DNA from: Fidelibacterota bacterium
GTDB lineage: Bacteria > Fidelibacterota > UBA8477
Assembly: GCA_021734065.1 (NCBI GenBank)
Contig: JAIPJQ010000006.1
Location: forward strand, 1 to 48,846
Direction of reading: 5' to 3'
Length of the DNA stretch: 48,846 nt
Below the pieces are notes generated by a model. That model was not told the DNA's origin. It searched no databases and worked only from the letters and a program-made list of their open reading frames with translations. Position numbers and translations under genes: made by a program. How positions within the stretch are numbered: the stretch's first letter is position 1; each line of letters starts with the position of its first letter. Shown piece by piece: positions 1 through 7,660 of this stretch.

Positions 1-244
1 TATCTTTGAAATACAACCGGTTCACTATTGCTCTGATACCGATAAGTTTTTTTGATCATGGCTGCGCTCGCTCTTGAAATAATCGTTTTCTTGCCAAATT
101 ATACATCTCTGCTCTGCCATTCAACCACAACTTTGGGGGAGTGCACATTCATTTGGCCTATAACCATTAACGAATAACTGACTACTGTTTTCGTGTTATG
201 TTCGGAGTACATCTTCTGAAACGCCGCTTTACGGGAATAGAACC

Positions 245-2038
245 ATGATGAAACGCTCTTTTATTTATTTAGCCTTGGCATCCATATTGACAACTTCCGC
301 GTTCTCACAAAGCTCGACGGGTGGACTCTTTTTATTAATTCCTACTTCATCGTCGTTGAATGGAATGGGCGAGCTGGGGGTGGGTTTACCCTATGATCAG
401 CCGGATGCGGCTTACTTTAATCCGGCGAACGGAATTTACGGAACCCGGGGTGTAGGTATCTATGGCACCATGCATCAGACCCACTGGCTGCCTGGTCTGG
501 CTGATGATATGTCGCTGGACTATAAGTTCCTGGGGGTCAGTCTGATTCCTGAAAAATATCCGTTTCAACTGGTGTTGCACAACCAAAGGACCTTTCTCGA
601 TGCCGGCGAACAAACCCACACAGATTCGGAGGGAAATGTCATTGGAACGTTTAGTACCTGGTTTTCGGTAAAAGCCTACACCCTGGCCGGGCGCTATACG
701 CGTCAGACCGGACCGGTGCAGTGGGATGTTTCAGCCGGATTTTCCGGCAAGCGCGTGGTTCAACATCTGGTTGACGATGAGTTTGTGAACCCGGGAGGGA
801 AAGGAACCGCTTACAACACCTTCTATGATGGCGGACTTCTCCTCTCCACCCAGTGGGAGCACAGTCTGAACCCGGGTGTGTTGTTGAAACTGCGTCCCGG
901 ATTGGGTATCAGCATCATGAATATGGGTGACAACATCAAGTTTGGAGCGGAAGATCCCTCTCCCCGGCTGGCCCGGGCAGGAATATCTCTCGGTGGTGAA
1001 CTGATTGGCACATCCTACGGACCAATGCTTGCCTTCAAATGGGGACACGCGGCATCAGACATTCTCGCCAATCCCCGTTACCCGGGGGATCCCATAACCT
1101 ACCAGTCGGGACTGGGAGACATTAACATCTACGATCATGTCCTTCGGGGTGAATATGATGAAAACCCGGTAGAGGTTACAGCCGGGAAATCCTTCACGCT
1201 GTTTGACGCTTACACCTATCGTGAAGGCGAGCGAAGCGCTCCCGGTTTTAACAATCCCATTTATGAATCCGGCTATGGTTTGAATTCACGGGGCATGATT
1301 AGATTGTTGCAACGGTTTAGCTCATTGCCGGCGCTCGATATGATTAACCGACACTTCACCCTGCGGTATGATGTTTCCCGGTGGACGAGCGGATCGGATA
1401 GTGATCCGATAGCGAACACAGAATTCAAAGCCTTCACGGTCACGCTGCATAACCTGGGGCCGGGTTCACGCGACCAGGACGGGAAAGATGACGCCTTGCT
1501 TCCCGAGATACCGGTGGAGCTGGTGACCGGGCTTAGCTATTCCGGCATGTATCCCACAAATTTCGACTCGGATGATCGTCTGGATTCACAGTATGAGCGC
1601 GGATATACCATCGGGCTGGAGACTAAAATTTCATCCGCCATCGTTGGGCTCTCATTTTCACAAATGGGCTCCAACTTTATTAATGTGGATTCCCTGGGTT
1701 GGTTCACCATGCGATACCGGATTCACGACCGCTATAATTATGTGAACCTGTATGGCCTGAAGCCATTTGCGCCCACCCGGTGGCTCTCTTTCCTGATCGG
1801 CCCCCAGATTTCGGCCTGCGTGGGGCGCGAGATTTCCGTCTTTGGTGAGGAGGCCGGACTGGAACCCACGCATGAATTGAATGCCGGATTAACCGGGGCG
1901 GCTCAGGTAAAACTCACCGATGCTGCTGCCGTCAGACTGAGTTATTACTACGGCTTCCGGGATATTGAAGACGATTTAACCAACCAAGGCTACCTGAGAT
2001 TGGGGAGTTTTCAGGCGAATTTGGTGGTGAGCCTGTGA
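245..2038 (+). CDS. Outer-membrane beta-barrel-like protein of unknown function
   Basis: A 597-residue protein with a clear Sec signal peptide (two starting Met, Lys-Arg, a hydrophobic stretch to about residue 20, then Ala-Phe-Ser-Gln). After it comes a GGLFLLIPTSS-type N-terminus with an Asn-Pro-Ala motif near residue 60, which resembles the PorV/UPF0164 class of FCB outer-membrane proteins. The rest is rich in alternating polar and aromatic residues, with many short Gly/Tyr/Trp strands, and it ends in a strand closing on Val-Val-Ser-Leu, as expected for a barrel inserted in the outer membrane. No enzymatic motif is visible. It stands alone, with 120 bp before the next gene, and its promoter was not identified. 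The outer-membrane location is well supported; the specific role is unknown, and the PorV likeness is inferred from the N-terminal pattern only. Confidence 0.7.
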   Translation: MMKRSFIYLALASILTTSAFSQSSTGGLFLLIPTSSSLNGMGELGVGLPYDQPDAAYFNPANGIYGTRGVGIYGTMHQTHWLPGLADDMSLDYKFLGVSLIPEKYPFQLVLHNQRTFLDAGEQTHTDSEGNVIGTFSTWFSVKAYTLAGRYTRQTGPVQWDVSAGFSGKRVVQHLVDDEFVNPGGKGTAYNTFYDGGLLLSTQWEHSLNPGVLLKLRPGLGISIMNMGDNIKFGAEDPSPRLARAGISLGGELIGTSYGPMLAFKWGHAASDILANPRYPGDPITYQSGLGDINIYDHVLRGEYDENPVEVTAGKSFTLFDAYTYREGERSAPGFNNPIYESGYGLNSRGMIRLLQRFSSLPALDMINRHFTLRYDVSRWTSGSDSDPIANTEFKAFTVTLHNLGPGSRDQDGKDDALLPEIPVELVTGLSYSGMYPTNFDSDDRLDSQYERGYTIGLETKISSAIVGLSFSQMGSNFINVDSLGWFTMRYRIHDRYNYVNLYGLKPFAPTRWLSFLIGPQISACVGREISVFGEEAGLEPTHELNAGLTGAAQVKLTDAAAVRLSYYYGFRDIEDDLTNQGYLRLGSFQANLVVSL

Positions 2039-2160
2039 CGAACGGTCGGGTTGCACGTGTTCATTCGATGAAATGCGTTTAAGCTTAATCTAATCATCAA
2101 GCGGTAAAACACTCTGGGCAATTAATTTGAACAAACAGACCATTTATTTGTTACCCATCT

Positions 2161-2176
2161 GTTGACATATGTCAAC
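2161..2176. promoter_or_regulatory. Perfect 16-bp palindrome, candidate autoregulatory operator
   Basis: GTTGACATATGTCAAC is identical to its own reverse complement and ends 12 bp before the ATG of the small toxin-like gene. It contains a consensus -35 hexamer (TTGACA, 2162-2167), and a TATTAT hexamer lies 17 bp further on (2185-2190). A repressor bound here would block RNA polymerase. The helix-turn-helix protein encoded two genes down is the obvious candidate binder (inference). Confidence 0.6.
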
Positions 2177-2188
2177 CTGTTGTTTATT

Positions 2189-2449
2189 ATGCGTCCGCGA
2201 AACAAACATCCGAATAAAGATATTGAAGCCGCGGTTAAATATGCTGAATCAAATGGTTGGCGAGTTAAAAAATCTAAAGGACATGCCTGGGGGTCTCTGT
2301 TTTGTCCTGAAAAAAGTCGCAGCGGATGTATTATCCGTGTTTGGTCAACGCCCCGCAATAATGAAAATCACGCAAACCAAATCATTAACTTTGTGAACAA
2401 CTGCCCCCACACCAAAACTTCGAAAACGGGTGGGAAGGAAAAAGAATAA
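2189..2449 (+). CDS. Small HicA/YcfA-like protein, putative toxin of a two-gene cassette
   Basis: An 86-residue basic protein. It shows an amphipathic helix with an Ala-Val-Lys-Tyr-Ala-Glu core (about 10-20), Gly-Trp-Arg-Val, a Lys-Gly-His-Ala-Trp-Gly motif with His32, then Cys39/Cys47, a Trp-Ser-Thr-Pro-Arg-Asn motif (52-57), Glu-Asn-His (59-61) and a C-terminal Cys-Pro-His. The helix-strand layout with a central Gly-His recalls the dsRBD-like fold of HicA/YcfA mRNA interferases. Here His is followed by Ala-Trp-Gly and the Cys/His residues could bind metal, so it is at best a distant relative. The ATG at 2189 is chosen because an upstream in-frame TTG (2162) lies inside the operator palindrome. 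No good Shine-Dalgarno precedes it. The next gene begins immediately after its stop. I recall similar small proteins beside similar HTH proteins in other bacteria, without an assigned function. Confidence 0.6.
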   Translation: MRPRNKHPNKDIEAAVKYAESNGWRVKKSKGHAWGSLFCPEKSRSGCIIRVWSTPRNNENHANQIINFVNNCPHTKTSKTGGKEKE

Positions 2450-3043
2450 ATGGATAACGAAAAAAAATATTTCCGGTTCATTTTTATTTTAGAAGACATT
2501 GATGTCACTGACGATTCAGTTGTTGATATAATCTTTGAGTCGGGATGTGATGACGCATCTTTAGGGTCTCGAGAAAAGGTTGTCTACCTGGATTTTGATC
2601 GGGAAGCTGAAACGTTTCAAGCCGCTGTGAGTAGCGCGATGGAAGATGTTGGCCGGGCCGGCATCAAAGTCCTGAGGGTTGAGCCTGGAGATGCAGTAAC
2701 CGCCAGTGAGATCGCACACAGATTAGGAAAAACCCGCGAGTATGTCCGCCTGCTCATCACCGGGAAACGGGGAAAGGGAGATTTCCCCATACCGATTTCC
2801 GGGGTGGATCGACCTACTCAAATTTTTAGCTGGTTAGACGTGGCTAAATGGTGCTACCAACAGGGAATTATTAAAGACTCAGGCTTGATAGATAACGCTG
2901 AATTCATCATGAAAATAAATCATACCTTACAAAATCATCCCACTAAAAATATCCAATCCCGCCAGAGCGGCACAAAAAAAGTATCTACCCGTTCCAGCCG
3001 AGGGCGCGACCAAACATACCCGGTAGTAACGAAGTCGAATTAA
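2450..3043 (+). CDS. Helix-turn-helix protein, putative antitoxin/autoregulator
   Basis: A 197-residue protein whose ATG directly follows the stop of the small gene upstream, so the two are surely co-transcribed. Residues about 6-80 form an alpha/beta domain with Gly-Cys-Asp-Asp-Ala (32-36) and a Leu-Asp-Phe-Asp-Arg-Glu-Ala segment. Residues 83-103 (Thr-Ala-Ser-Glu-Ile-Ala to Leu-Leu-Ile) read as an excisionase/MerR-like helix-turn-helix. It is followed by Phe-Pro-Ile-Pro and a Trp-Leu-Asp-Val-Ala-Lys-Trp segment, the usual 'phase/wing then Trp' pattern of such DNA-binding proteins. The C-terminal 50 residues are basic and probably disordered. The gene ends 9 bp from the convergent rRNA methyltransferase gene. 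DNA binding is well supported; its role as antitoxin and repressor of the upstream palindrome is inference from gene order. Confidence 0.6.
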   Translation: MDNEKKYFRFIFILEDIDVTDDSVVDIIFESGCDDASLGSREKVVYLDFDREAETFQAAVSSAMEDVGRAGIKVLRVEPGDAVTASEIAHRLGKTREYVRLLITGKRGKGDFPIPISGVDRPTQIFSWLDVAKWCYQQGIIKDSGLIDNAEFIMKINHTLQNHPTKNIQSRQSGTKKVSTRSSRGRDQTYPVVTKSN

Positions 3044-3052
3044 CAAGAAACA

Positions 3053-4450
3053 TTACTTTTTCTCCATCCCCACCACCGTCTCGATATGCGCCGTATGGGG
3101 AAACATATCCACTGGCTGTACCGAAGTAATTTCGTAACGATTCTCGGCACACAGTAATTTCAGATCCCGCGCCAGCGTGGAGGGATTGCAGGAGACATAC
3201 ACGATTCGTTGTGGCGCGAACCGGGTAATATCATCAATCAATTTCGGGTGTAAACCGGCGCGCGGCGGATCCACCACCAACACATCAGGTCGCGGCAGAT
3301 TTTGAGCAGACTCGTCTTTTCTAAAAACATCCTTCAGGTCACCTAAAATAAATTCCGCATTGGTAATGCCGTGGGAAATGGCATTGGCCCGGGCGTTTTC
3401 CACCGCATCAGCCACCACTTCCACACCGATAACTGCTTTGGCGTATTGGGCCAAATACAGAGCGATGGTTCCGGTCCCGCAATAGAGATCATACACCACT
3501 TCGTTCCCGCTCAATTTGGCTTGCGTCAGCGTCTCCGCGTACAATTGTTCCGCCTGGCGTGTATTGGTCTGGAAAAAGGCATTGGCCGCAATCTCATAGG
3601 TCAGTTCGCCCAGCCGGTCATGAATGACACGGGATTTACTGTAGGCATATTCCGCTTCACCAATCGCCACCTCCGCCCGGCTGCGGGTGGTATTATTTAC
3701 CATGACGGTGATGGGGGGAAATTTTTCCTTCAATGTCGCAAAATAGGGCTCAACCAACGCGGGATCGTGGGTCCGGGTCACCAGATTCACCATGATTTCG
3801 TTTGTGTGTTCACCATACCGCAGCACCAAATGCCGCGTCCAGCCCGTGTGGGTTTTGGTGTCAAATGGCTCCCATTGGTGTTCCCGCGCCCAACGGCTGG
3901 TGAAATTCAGGATATCGGTACAAATCGGTTTTTGGAGATAACACACATCAATGGGCAGCACCCGGTCAAACCGCCCCGGGACGTGCAGCCCCAACCCAAA
4001 ATCGTCCATGGGATCATCGGGACGCGCCATCCAGGGACGCCGGGTGAATGAAAATTCCATCTTATTCCGGTAGTGGAAAATATCCGGCGAGGGCAGCGCC
4101 GGTTTTACCGGAATGTCCCTGAATCCGCCCACCCGTTCCAGCAAGTCCTTCACCTGGGTGGTTTTGACAGCCAACTGGTCCGGATAGCTCATATTTTGCA
4201 CTGAACAGCCGCCGCATACGCCAAAATGCGGGCATTTAGCCTCAATTTCACCGGCCGCCGGCTGGCGAATTTCTACCGGATACGCTTCGGCATACTGCTG
4301 ACGCTTTTTCTTAACCCGAATACGCGCTTTCTGCCCCGGAATGGTACGCTCCACAAAAATTGTGAAGCCATCCACATGCGCCACCCCTTTGCCGCCATAA
4401 GCCAGCGATTCAATTTCAACTTCCAGTTCCTGGCCGCGTTTGATGCCCAT
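3053..4450 (-). CDS. rlmD: 23S rRNA (uracil-5-)-methyltransferase, RlmD/RlmCD (TrmA) family
   Basis: This 465-residue enzyme methylates C5 of a uridine in 23S rRNA (or tRNA) with S-adenosylmethionine. Residues 1-60 are a TRAM RNA-binding domain. Cys73, Cys79, Cys82 and Cys170 match the four ligands of the family's [4Fe-4S] cluster. The SAM site includes Phe-Phe-Gln-Thr-Asn (293-297) and Asp-Leu-Tyr-Cys-Gly-Thr-Gly (321-327). Val-Asp-Pro-Pro-Arg-Ala-Gly (394-400) precedes the catalytic Ser-Cys-Asn-Pro with nucleophile Cys421, and Glu457 in His-Ile-Glu-Thr-Val is the general base. The full family length is present. The exact target uridine (RlmC, RlmD or TrmA type) cannot be decided from motifs, so the symbol is provisional. 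It stands alone on the minus strand, tail-to-tail with the helix-turn-helix gene. Confidence 0.9.
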   Translation of the reverse strand: MGIKRGQELEVEIESLAYGGKGVAHVDGFTIFVERTIPGQKARIRVKKKRQQYAEAYPVEIRQPAAGEIEAKCPHFGVCGGCSVQNMSYPDQLAVKTTQVKDLLERVGGFRDIPVKPALPSPDIFHYRNKMEFSFTRRPWMARPDDPMDDFGLGLHVPGRFDRVLPIDVCYLQKPICTDILNFTSRWAREHQWEPFDTKTHTGWTRHLVLRYGEHTNEIMVNLVTRTHDPALVEPYFATLKEKFPPITVMVNNTTRSRAEVAIGEAEYAYSKSRVIHDRLGELTYEIAANAFFQTNTRQAEQLYAETLTQAKLSGNEVVYDLYCGTGTIALYLAQYAKAVIGVEVVADAVENARANAISHGITNAEFILGDLKDVFRKDESAQNLPRPDVLVVDPPRAGLHPKLIDDITRFAPQRIVYVSCNPSTLARDLKLLCAENRYEITSVQPVDMFPHTAHIETVVGMEKK

Positions 4451-4494
4451 GGTTATTTGACTTTTCCCATTATCGTATGATTAAAATGATTCAC

Positions 4495-4527
4495 AAAAAA
4501 ATCCCGCGCCTGTGAGCAGCCCGGGAT
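4495..4527 (-). terminator. Rho-independent terminator of deoC
   Basis: Read on the minus strand, ATCCCG pairs with CGGGAT across a 15-nt loop and is followed by seven T. It lies 33 bp past the deoC stop and just before the rlmD start, so it separates the two transcripts. Confidence 0.7.
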
Positions 4528-4559
4528 GGTTTCAAATGATGCTTTCCTGAAAAAGATGA

Positions 4560-5477
4560 CTACAGACTGACAATTTTCACGCTGGCGGAAGCGCCAATCC
4601 GGCTGGCGCCGGCCTTGTACATGGTGATGGCGTCTTCACACGAACGCACACCACCGGAAGCTTTCACTCCCATCTCGGGTCCCACCACCCGTCGCATCAG
4701 AGCAACATCTTCCGCTGTGGCGCCACCCTTGGAAAAGCCGGTGGAGGTCTTTACGAAATCAGCGCCTGCCTGCTGACACAGAACACAAGCCTTCACCTTT
4801 TCCTCGTCCGTTAACAAAGCCGTTTCCAGGATGACTTTTAACAATGCGGGTTTTCCTGCCTCTTTCACTCGCCGAATATCCTCCCGGACAAAGTCATATT
4901 CGCCGCTTTTCAGCTTGCCCACATTAATCACCATATCCAGCTCCCGGGCGCCCTGCTCCACTGCCCACCGCGCTTCATCTGCTTTGATTTCCGTCGGATT
5001 AGCCCCCAGCGGAAAACCGATAACGGTACAGGCGGGTACGCCGGAACCCTCCAGTTCCCGCACACAGGCGGGGACATGCACCGGGTTCACACACACGCTG
5101 GCAAATCCATAGCGACGCGCTTCGTCACAGAGCTGAATCACCTCCGCATCGGTAGCATCCGGCTTTAAAAGCGTATGGTCAATGAGTCTGGCCAGCGCGG
5201 GTTCGGGGCATTTTGTCCCGATATGGGTGCCAACCCGGGCGGCACCATTTCCCACAATCTCCCGCACCGTCTCAAAATCACGATCCGGACAGAGGTTCTC
5301 TTCGCAGGATTTATACGCCCAAAACTCACCCCTGGGCGTTTCAGTGGCGACTGACTGCGCCTGAGTCGTACGCTCCCGCATGAGCTCATTCACAATGCGG
5401 TCTACATCAAATTCCGGGTAACTCAATCTATCCTCTCCTTCGGCCAAATCATTGGATCTGGAAAATAGTATTTCCAT
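4560..5477 (-). CDS. deoC: Deoxyribose-phosphate aldolase with N-terminal extension
   Basis: DeoC cleaves 2-deoxyribose-5-phosphate to glyceraldehyde-3-phosphate and acetaldehyde in deoxynucleoside catabolism (cytoplasmic). The TIM-barrel begins near residue 94 (Leu-Ile-Asp-His-Thr-Leu-Leu-Lys). The Schiff-base lysine is Lys214 in Leu-Lys-Val-Ile-Leu-Glu-Thr. The proton-relay pair is Lys243 in Val-Lys-Thr-Ser-Thr-Gly and Asp181 in Glu-Leu-Asp-Met. The phosphate-site Gly-Gly-Val-Arg is at 275-278. At 305 residues it is about 80 longer than the common bacterial enzyme. The extra N-terminus (1-90) carries Arg/Glu-rich helices and two Cys and has no motif I recognise. The ATG at 5477 has no strong Shine-Dalgarno, so a start further in cannot be excluded, but residues up to about 90 read as coding. 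Confidence 0.92.
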   Translation of the reverse strand: MEILFSRSNDLAEGEDRLSYPEFDVDRIVNELMRERTTQAQSVATETPRGEFWAYKSCEENLCPDRDFETVREIVGNGAARVGTHIGTKCPEPALARLIDHTLLKPDATDAEVIQLCDEARRYGFASVCVNPVHVPACVRELEGSGVPACTVIGFPLGANPTEIKADEARWAVEQGARELDMVINVGKLKSGEYDFVREDIRRVKEAGKPALLKVILETALLTDEEKVKACVLCQQAGADFVKTSTGFSKGGATAEDVALMRRVVGPEMGVKASGGVRSCEDAITMYKAGASRIGASASVKIVSL

Positions 5478-5611
5478 TCATGAAATGCCATAAGGTTGTG
5501 GCGGTCTGGTGGTCAATTTTTGATTCCCGGAGAATGAATGTCCTCTTCCCCTCGACATTATACACAACCACTTTTACTCCCAAGCCCGGTTGGTACACGT
5601 GATATTTATTT

Positions 5612-5639
5612 TTGACCCACGTATCCCTGCGGTTATGTT
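5612..5639 (+). promoter_or_regulatory. Candidate promoter of the NlpC/P60 lipoprotein gene
   Basis: TTGACC (5612-5617) and TATGTT (5634-5639), separated by 16 bp, lie 67 bp before the lipoprotein ATG. The match to a housekeeping-sigma promoter is moderate, and it sits in the divergent deoC/lipoprotein intergenic region. Confidence 0.35.
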
Positions 5640-5706
5640 TTCGGCCGGTATTACAGGGCGGAATGAGTGAACCGGAATAAATAGTCTTGAGCGTGGGGGT
5701 TTTTAG

Positions 5707-6813
5707 ATGAAACAGACACTGACAAAATTTACCATCAGCGGATTGGTCGTGTGGATGGTGACCGGAATAGGAATTTTTAGCTGCTCCAATGACCAGCCCG
5801 CGCCCGATGAGGCTGTACGGATTGTGGAAAAACTAAACCAGACCTATTTCTTCGACTCGCGGGTCTGGAAACAGGATATACAGGCGAGTGTAGCGAATAA
5901 TATCGTTACGCTGACCGGCGAAACCTTCTATCCAAAAGCTGTACGGGGCGCCATTCGCAATTTGAAATCAGCCGGATTTGACAGTATTGTCTCTGAGGTA
6001 AATTTCCTGCCGGAGACTCTCCCCGACGGGAAAAATTTCGCCGTTGTAACCGTTCATCATGTGATGGGTCGGTACAAACCGGTGGAGAAAAAACAGGAAG
6101 CCACCGAATTAATTTACGGCGATATGGTGCGGATTATCCGTCAGGTTGATGACCAATATCAGGTCCAATCCCCGGAAGGTTACCTGGCCTACATTCCCAC
6201 CAACACATTACGCCGGCTGGACACGCTGGCCTGGAATCGCTTTCACCAGGGTCCTTTCGCAAAATTCAGACAAAATGTGCCGCTGAAAAATGGTGAAAAA
6301 ATTTCCATTGGTTCCAGATTGCCCTATTTGGGGAACGGTACCGTCCTGCTGGCAGACGGCAGTGAATACAAGTTGGATTCAGCGGTAGATTTTCGTGTTT
6401 TTTCACCTGAAAACAATCCCGTGCGCAAGGAGATTTTGACTGCGGGCGAACAATACCTGGGATTGCCGTATGTCTGGGGTGGGCGCTCCGGTGAAGGCGC
6501 TGACTGCAGTGGGTTTACCCAGGGCGCTTTCTCGCTCAACGGCATTTATCTGCCGCGGGATACGGATGAAATGTCCATCGTGGGCCAGTTTATCGGCTTC
6601 CCCGGCTGGTATGATGCCCTGATCCCGGGAGATTTGATTTTCTACACATCGGGCCGTCGCCTCATCACCCATGTGGCCATTTATTATGGCGATGGTAAAG
6701 TCATCCAGTCTGCGGGTAGCGGGGTTCACATTGCATCCATGGATCCGGCGGCGCCTGATTATGAAGAACGCCTGTTGCGTGATTTCGCCTTTGCCAAGCG
6801 CATTCTTGACTAG
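5707..6813 (+). CDS. Lipoprotein peptidoglycan hydrolase: BON-like, SH3-like and NlpC/P60 (C40) domains
   Basis: A 368-residue lipoprotein. The signal peptide ends in Ile-Phe-Ser-Cys with lipidated Cys26. Residues about 35-105 resemble a BON-type alpha/beta module (Val-Ala-Asn-Asn-Ile-Val-Thr-Leu-Thr-Gly). Two SH3b-like beta segments follow (about 120-235, ending in a conserved Leu-Ala-Tyr-Ile-Pro pattern). The C-terminal NlpC/P60 domain has the nucleophile Cys267 in Ala-Asp-Cys-Ser-Gly-Phe and His322 in Thr-His-Val-Ala-Ile-Tyr. Family enzymes cleave D-Glu-(meso)DAP-type stem-peptide bonds, so a role in murein remodelling at the envelope is expected. The combination of BON and C40 is not one I know as standard. 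The gene is monocistronic or weakly linked to menG 59 bp downstream. Confidence 0.85.
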   Translation: MKQTLTKFTISGLVVWMVTGIGIFSCSNDQPAPDEAVRIVEKLNQTYFFDSRVWKQDIQASVANNIVTLTGETFYPKAVRGAIRNLKSAGFDSIVSEVNFLPETLPDGKNFAVVTVHHVMGRYKPVEKKQEATELIYGDMVRIIRQVDDQYQVQSPEGYLAYIPTNTLRRLDTLAWNRFHQGPFAKFRQNVPLKNGEKISIGSRLPYLGNGTVLLADGSEYKLDSAVDFRVFSPENNPVRKEILTAGEQYLGLPYVWGGRSGEGADCSGFTQGAFSLNGIYLPRDTDEMSIVGQFIGFPGWYDALIPGDLIFYTSGRRLITHVAIYYGDGKVIQSAGSGVHIASMDPAAPDYEERLLRDFAFAKRILD

Positions 6814-6832
6814 CCATTCGACCAATAAAAAG

Positions 6833-6865
6833 AATGGTGAATGACCACTTTTCACACCATTTTTA
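6833..6865 (+). terminator. Possible terminator after the NlpC/P60 gene
   Basis: AATGGTG (6833-6839) pairs with CACCATT (6855-6861), which runs into a short T tract. A second perfect inverted repeat, CCATTC/GAATGG (6814-6837), shares its right arm with the left arm of this hairpin, so the two are mutually exclusive. Confidence 0.4.
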
Positions 6866-6872
6866 AGCAGTC

Positions 6873-7592
6873 ATGACAGATCAACAATTCATCCACTCCG
6901 GCGCGGAGAAAAAACCTCGGGTACAGGCCATGTTCAATCGCATTGCCGGGCGGTATGATTTTTTAAATCATGCCCTGAGCCTGGGGATTGACATTCTGTG
7001 GCGCAAAAAGACGCTCAAGTCTTTACGCCTGAAGGATGGAGACCGGCTACTGGATGTGGCCACCGGTACGGCTGACATGGGATTATTGGCGCTGGATATT
7101 GCTAAAGTGGATGTTCTGGGACTTGACTTCGCGTATGAAATGCTGGTTTACGGTTCAAAGAAACTGGTGAAAAAATCCGCTACAGACAGGATTCACCTGG
7201 TGCAGGGCGACGCAGAACGGATCCCCTTACAAAGTGAAACCATGGACGCCATTACCATCGCTTATGGCATGCGTAACGTGGGTGATATTGATCAAACCCT
7301 GAGTGAGTTTTACCGGACGCTGCGCCCCGGTGGTCGCGTAGCCGTATTAGAATTCAGCTTGCCCAGCGGCAGGATTTTCGGACCTCTGTTCAATTTTTAT
7401 TTCAGAAAAATCCTGCCCTTTTTCGGCGGACTTTTTTCAAACAAAACCGATTACACCTACCTGCCTGAATCGGTGAGGCATTTTCCAAGTCGCGGGGATT
7501 TCATGGATTTAATGCGGGCTGAGGGGTTTATTGGCGTAGAATGTTATGACCTGACATTGGGCATTAGTTCAATCTTTATCGCCACCAAATAA
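6873..7592 (+). CDS. menG: Demethylmenaquinone C-methyltransferase (MenG/UbiE)
   Basis: This 239-residue class I SAM methyltransferase performs the last step of menaquinone synthesis, C-methylation of demethylmenaquinol (UbiE also acts on ubiquinone precursors). Motif I is Leu-Leu-Asp-Val-Ala-Thr-Gly-Thr-Ala-Asp (about 56-65). Family signatures are the N-terminal Ala-Met-Phe-Asn-Arg-Ile-Ala-Gly-Arg-Tyr-Asp (19-29), Tyr-Gly-Met-Arg-Asn-Val (131-136) and Leu-Arg-Pro-Gly-Gly-Arg (about 150-155) followed by Leu-Glu-Phe-Ser. Length is normal. No ubiquinone genes are seen here, and the quinol-linked NapC-type cytochrome at 40035 fits a menaquinone-using organism (inference). Confidence 0.92.
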   Translation: MTDQQFIHSGAEKKPRVQAMFNRIAGRYDFLNHALSLGIDILWRKKTLKSLRLKDGDRLLDVATGTADMGLLALDIAKVDVLGLDFAYEMLVYGSKKLVKKSATDRIHLVQGDAERIPLQSETMDAITIAYGMRNVGDIDQTLSEFYRTLRPGGRVAVLEFSLPSGRIFGPLFNFYFRKILPFFGGLFSNKTDYTYLPESVRHFPSRGDFMDLMRAEGFIGVECYDLTLGISSIFIATK

Positions 7593-7621
7593 TTTCACAC
7601 CAAAACAATCTGCGTTAACAC

Positions 7622-7648
7622 CCTGCCGGGCAATCAGGCAAGGTTTTT
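7622..7648 (+). terminator. Weak terminator after menG
   Basis: CCTGCC pairs with GGCAAGG (one bulged A) over a 9-nt loop and is followed by five T, between two convergent genes. Confidence 0.4.
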
Positions 7649-7660
7649 AGATCCCAACGG

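Noticed and set aside
3371-4051. Long plus-strand open frame opposite the rRNA methyltransferase
   Set aside because: It lies wholly inside rlmD, has a shadow-like composition (His/Ile/Pro-rich) and no motif; rlmD has complete catalytic motifs.
5593-5602. CACGTG-containing sequence near 5598 as a third parS site
   Set aside because: Only the CACGTG core matches; the flanking TTT/AAA arms are absent.
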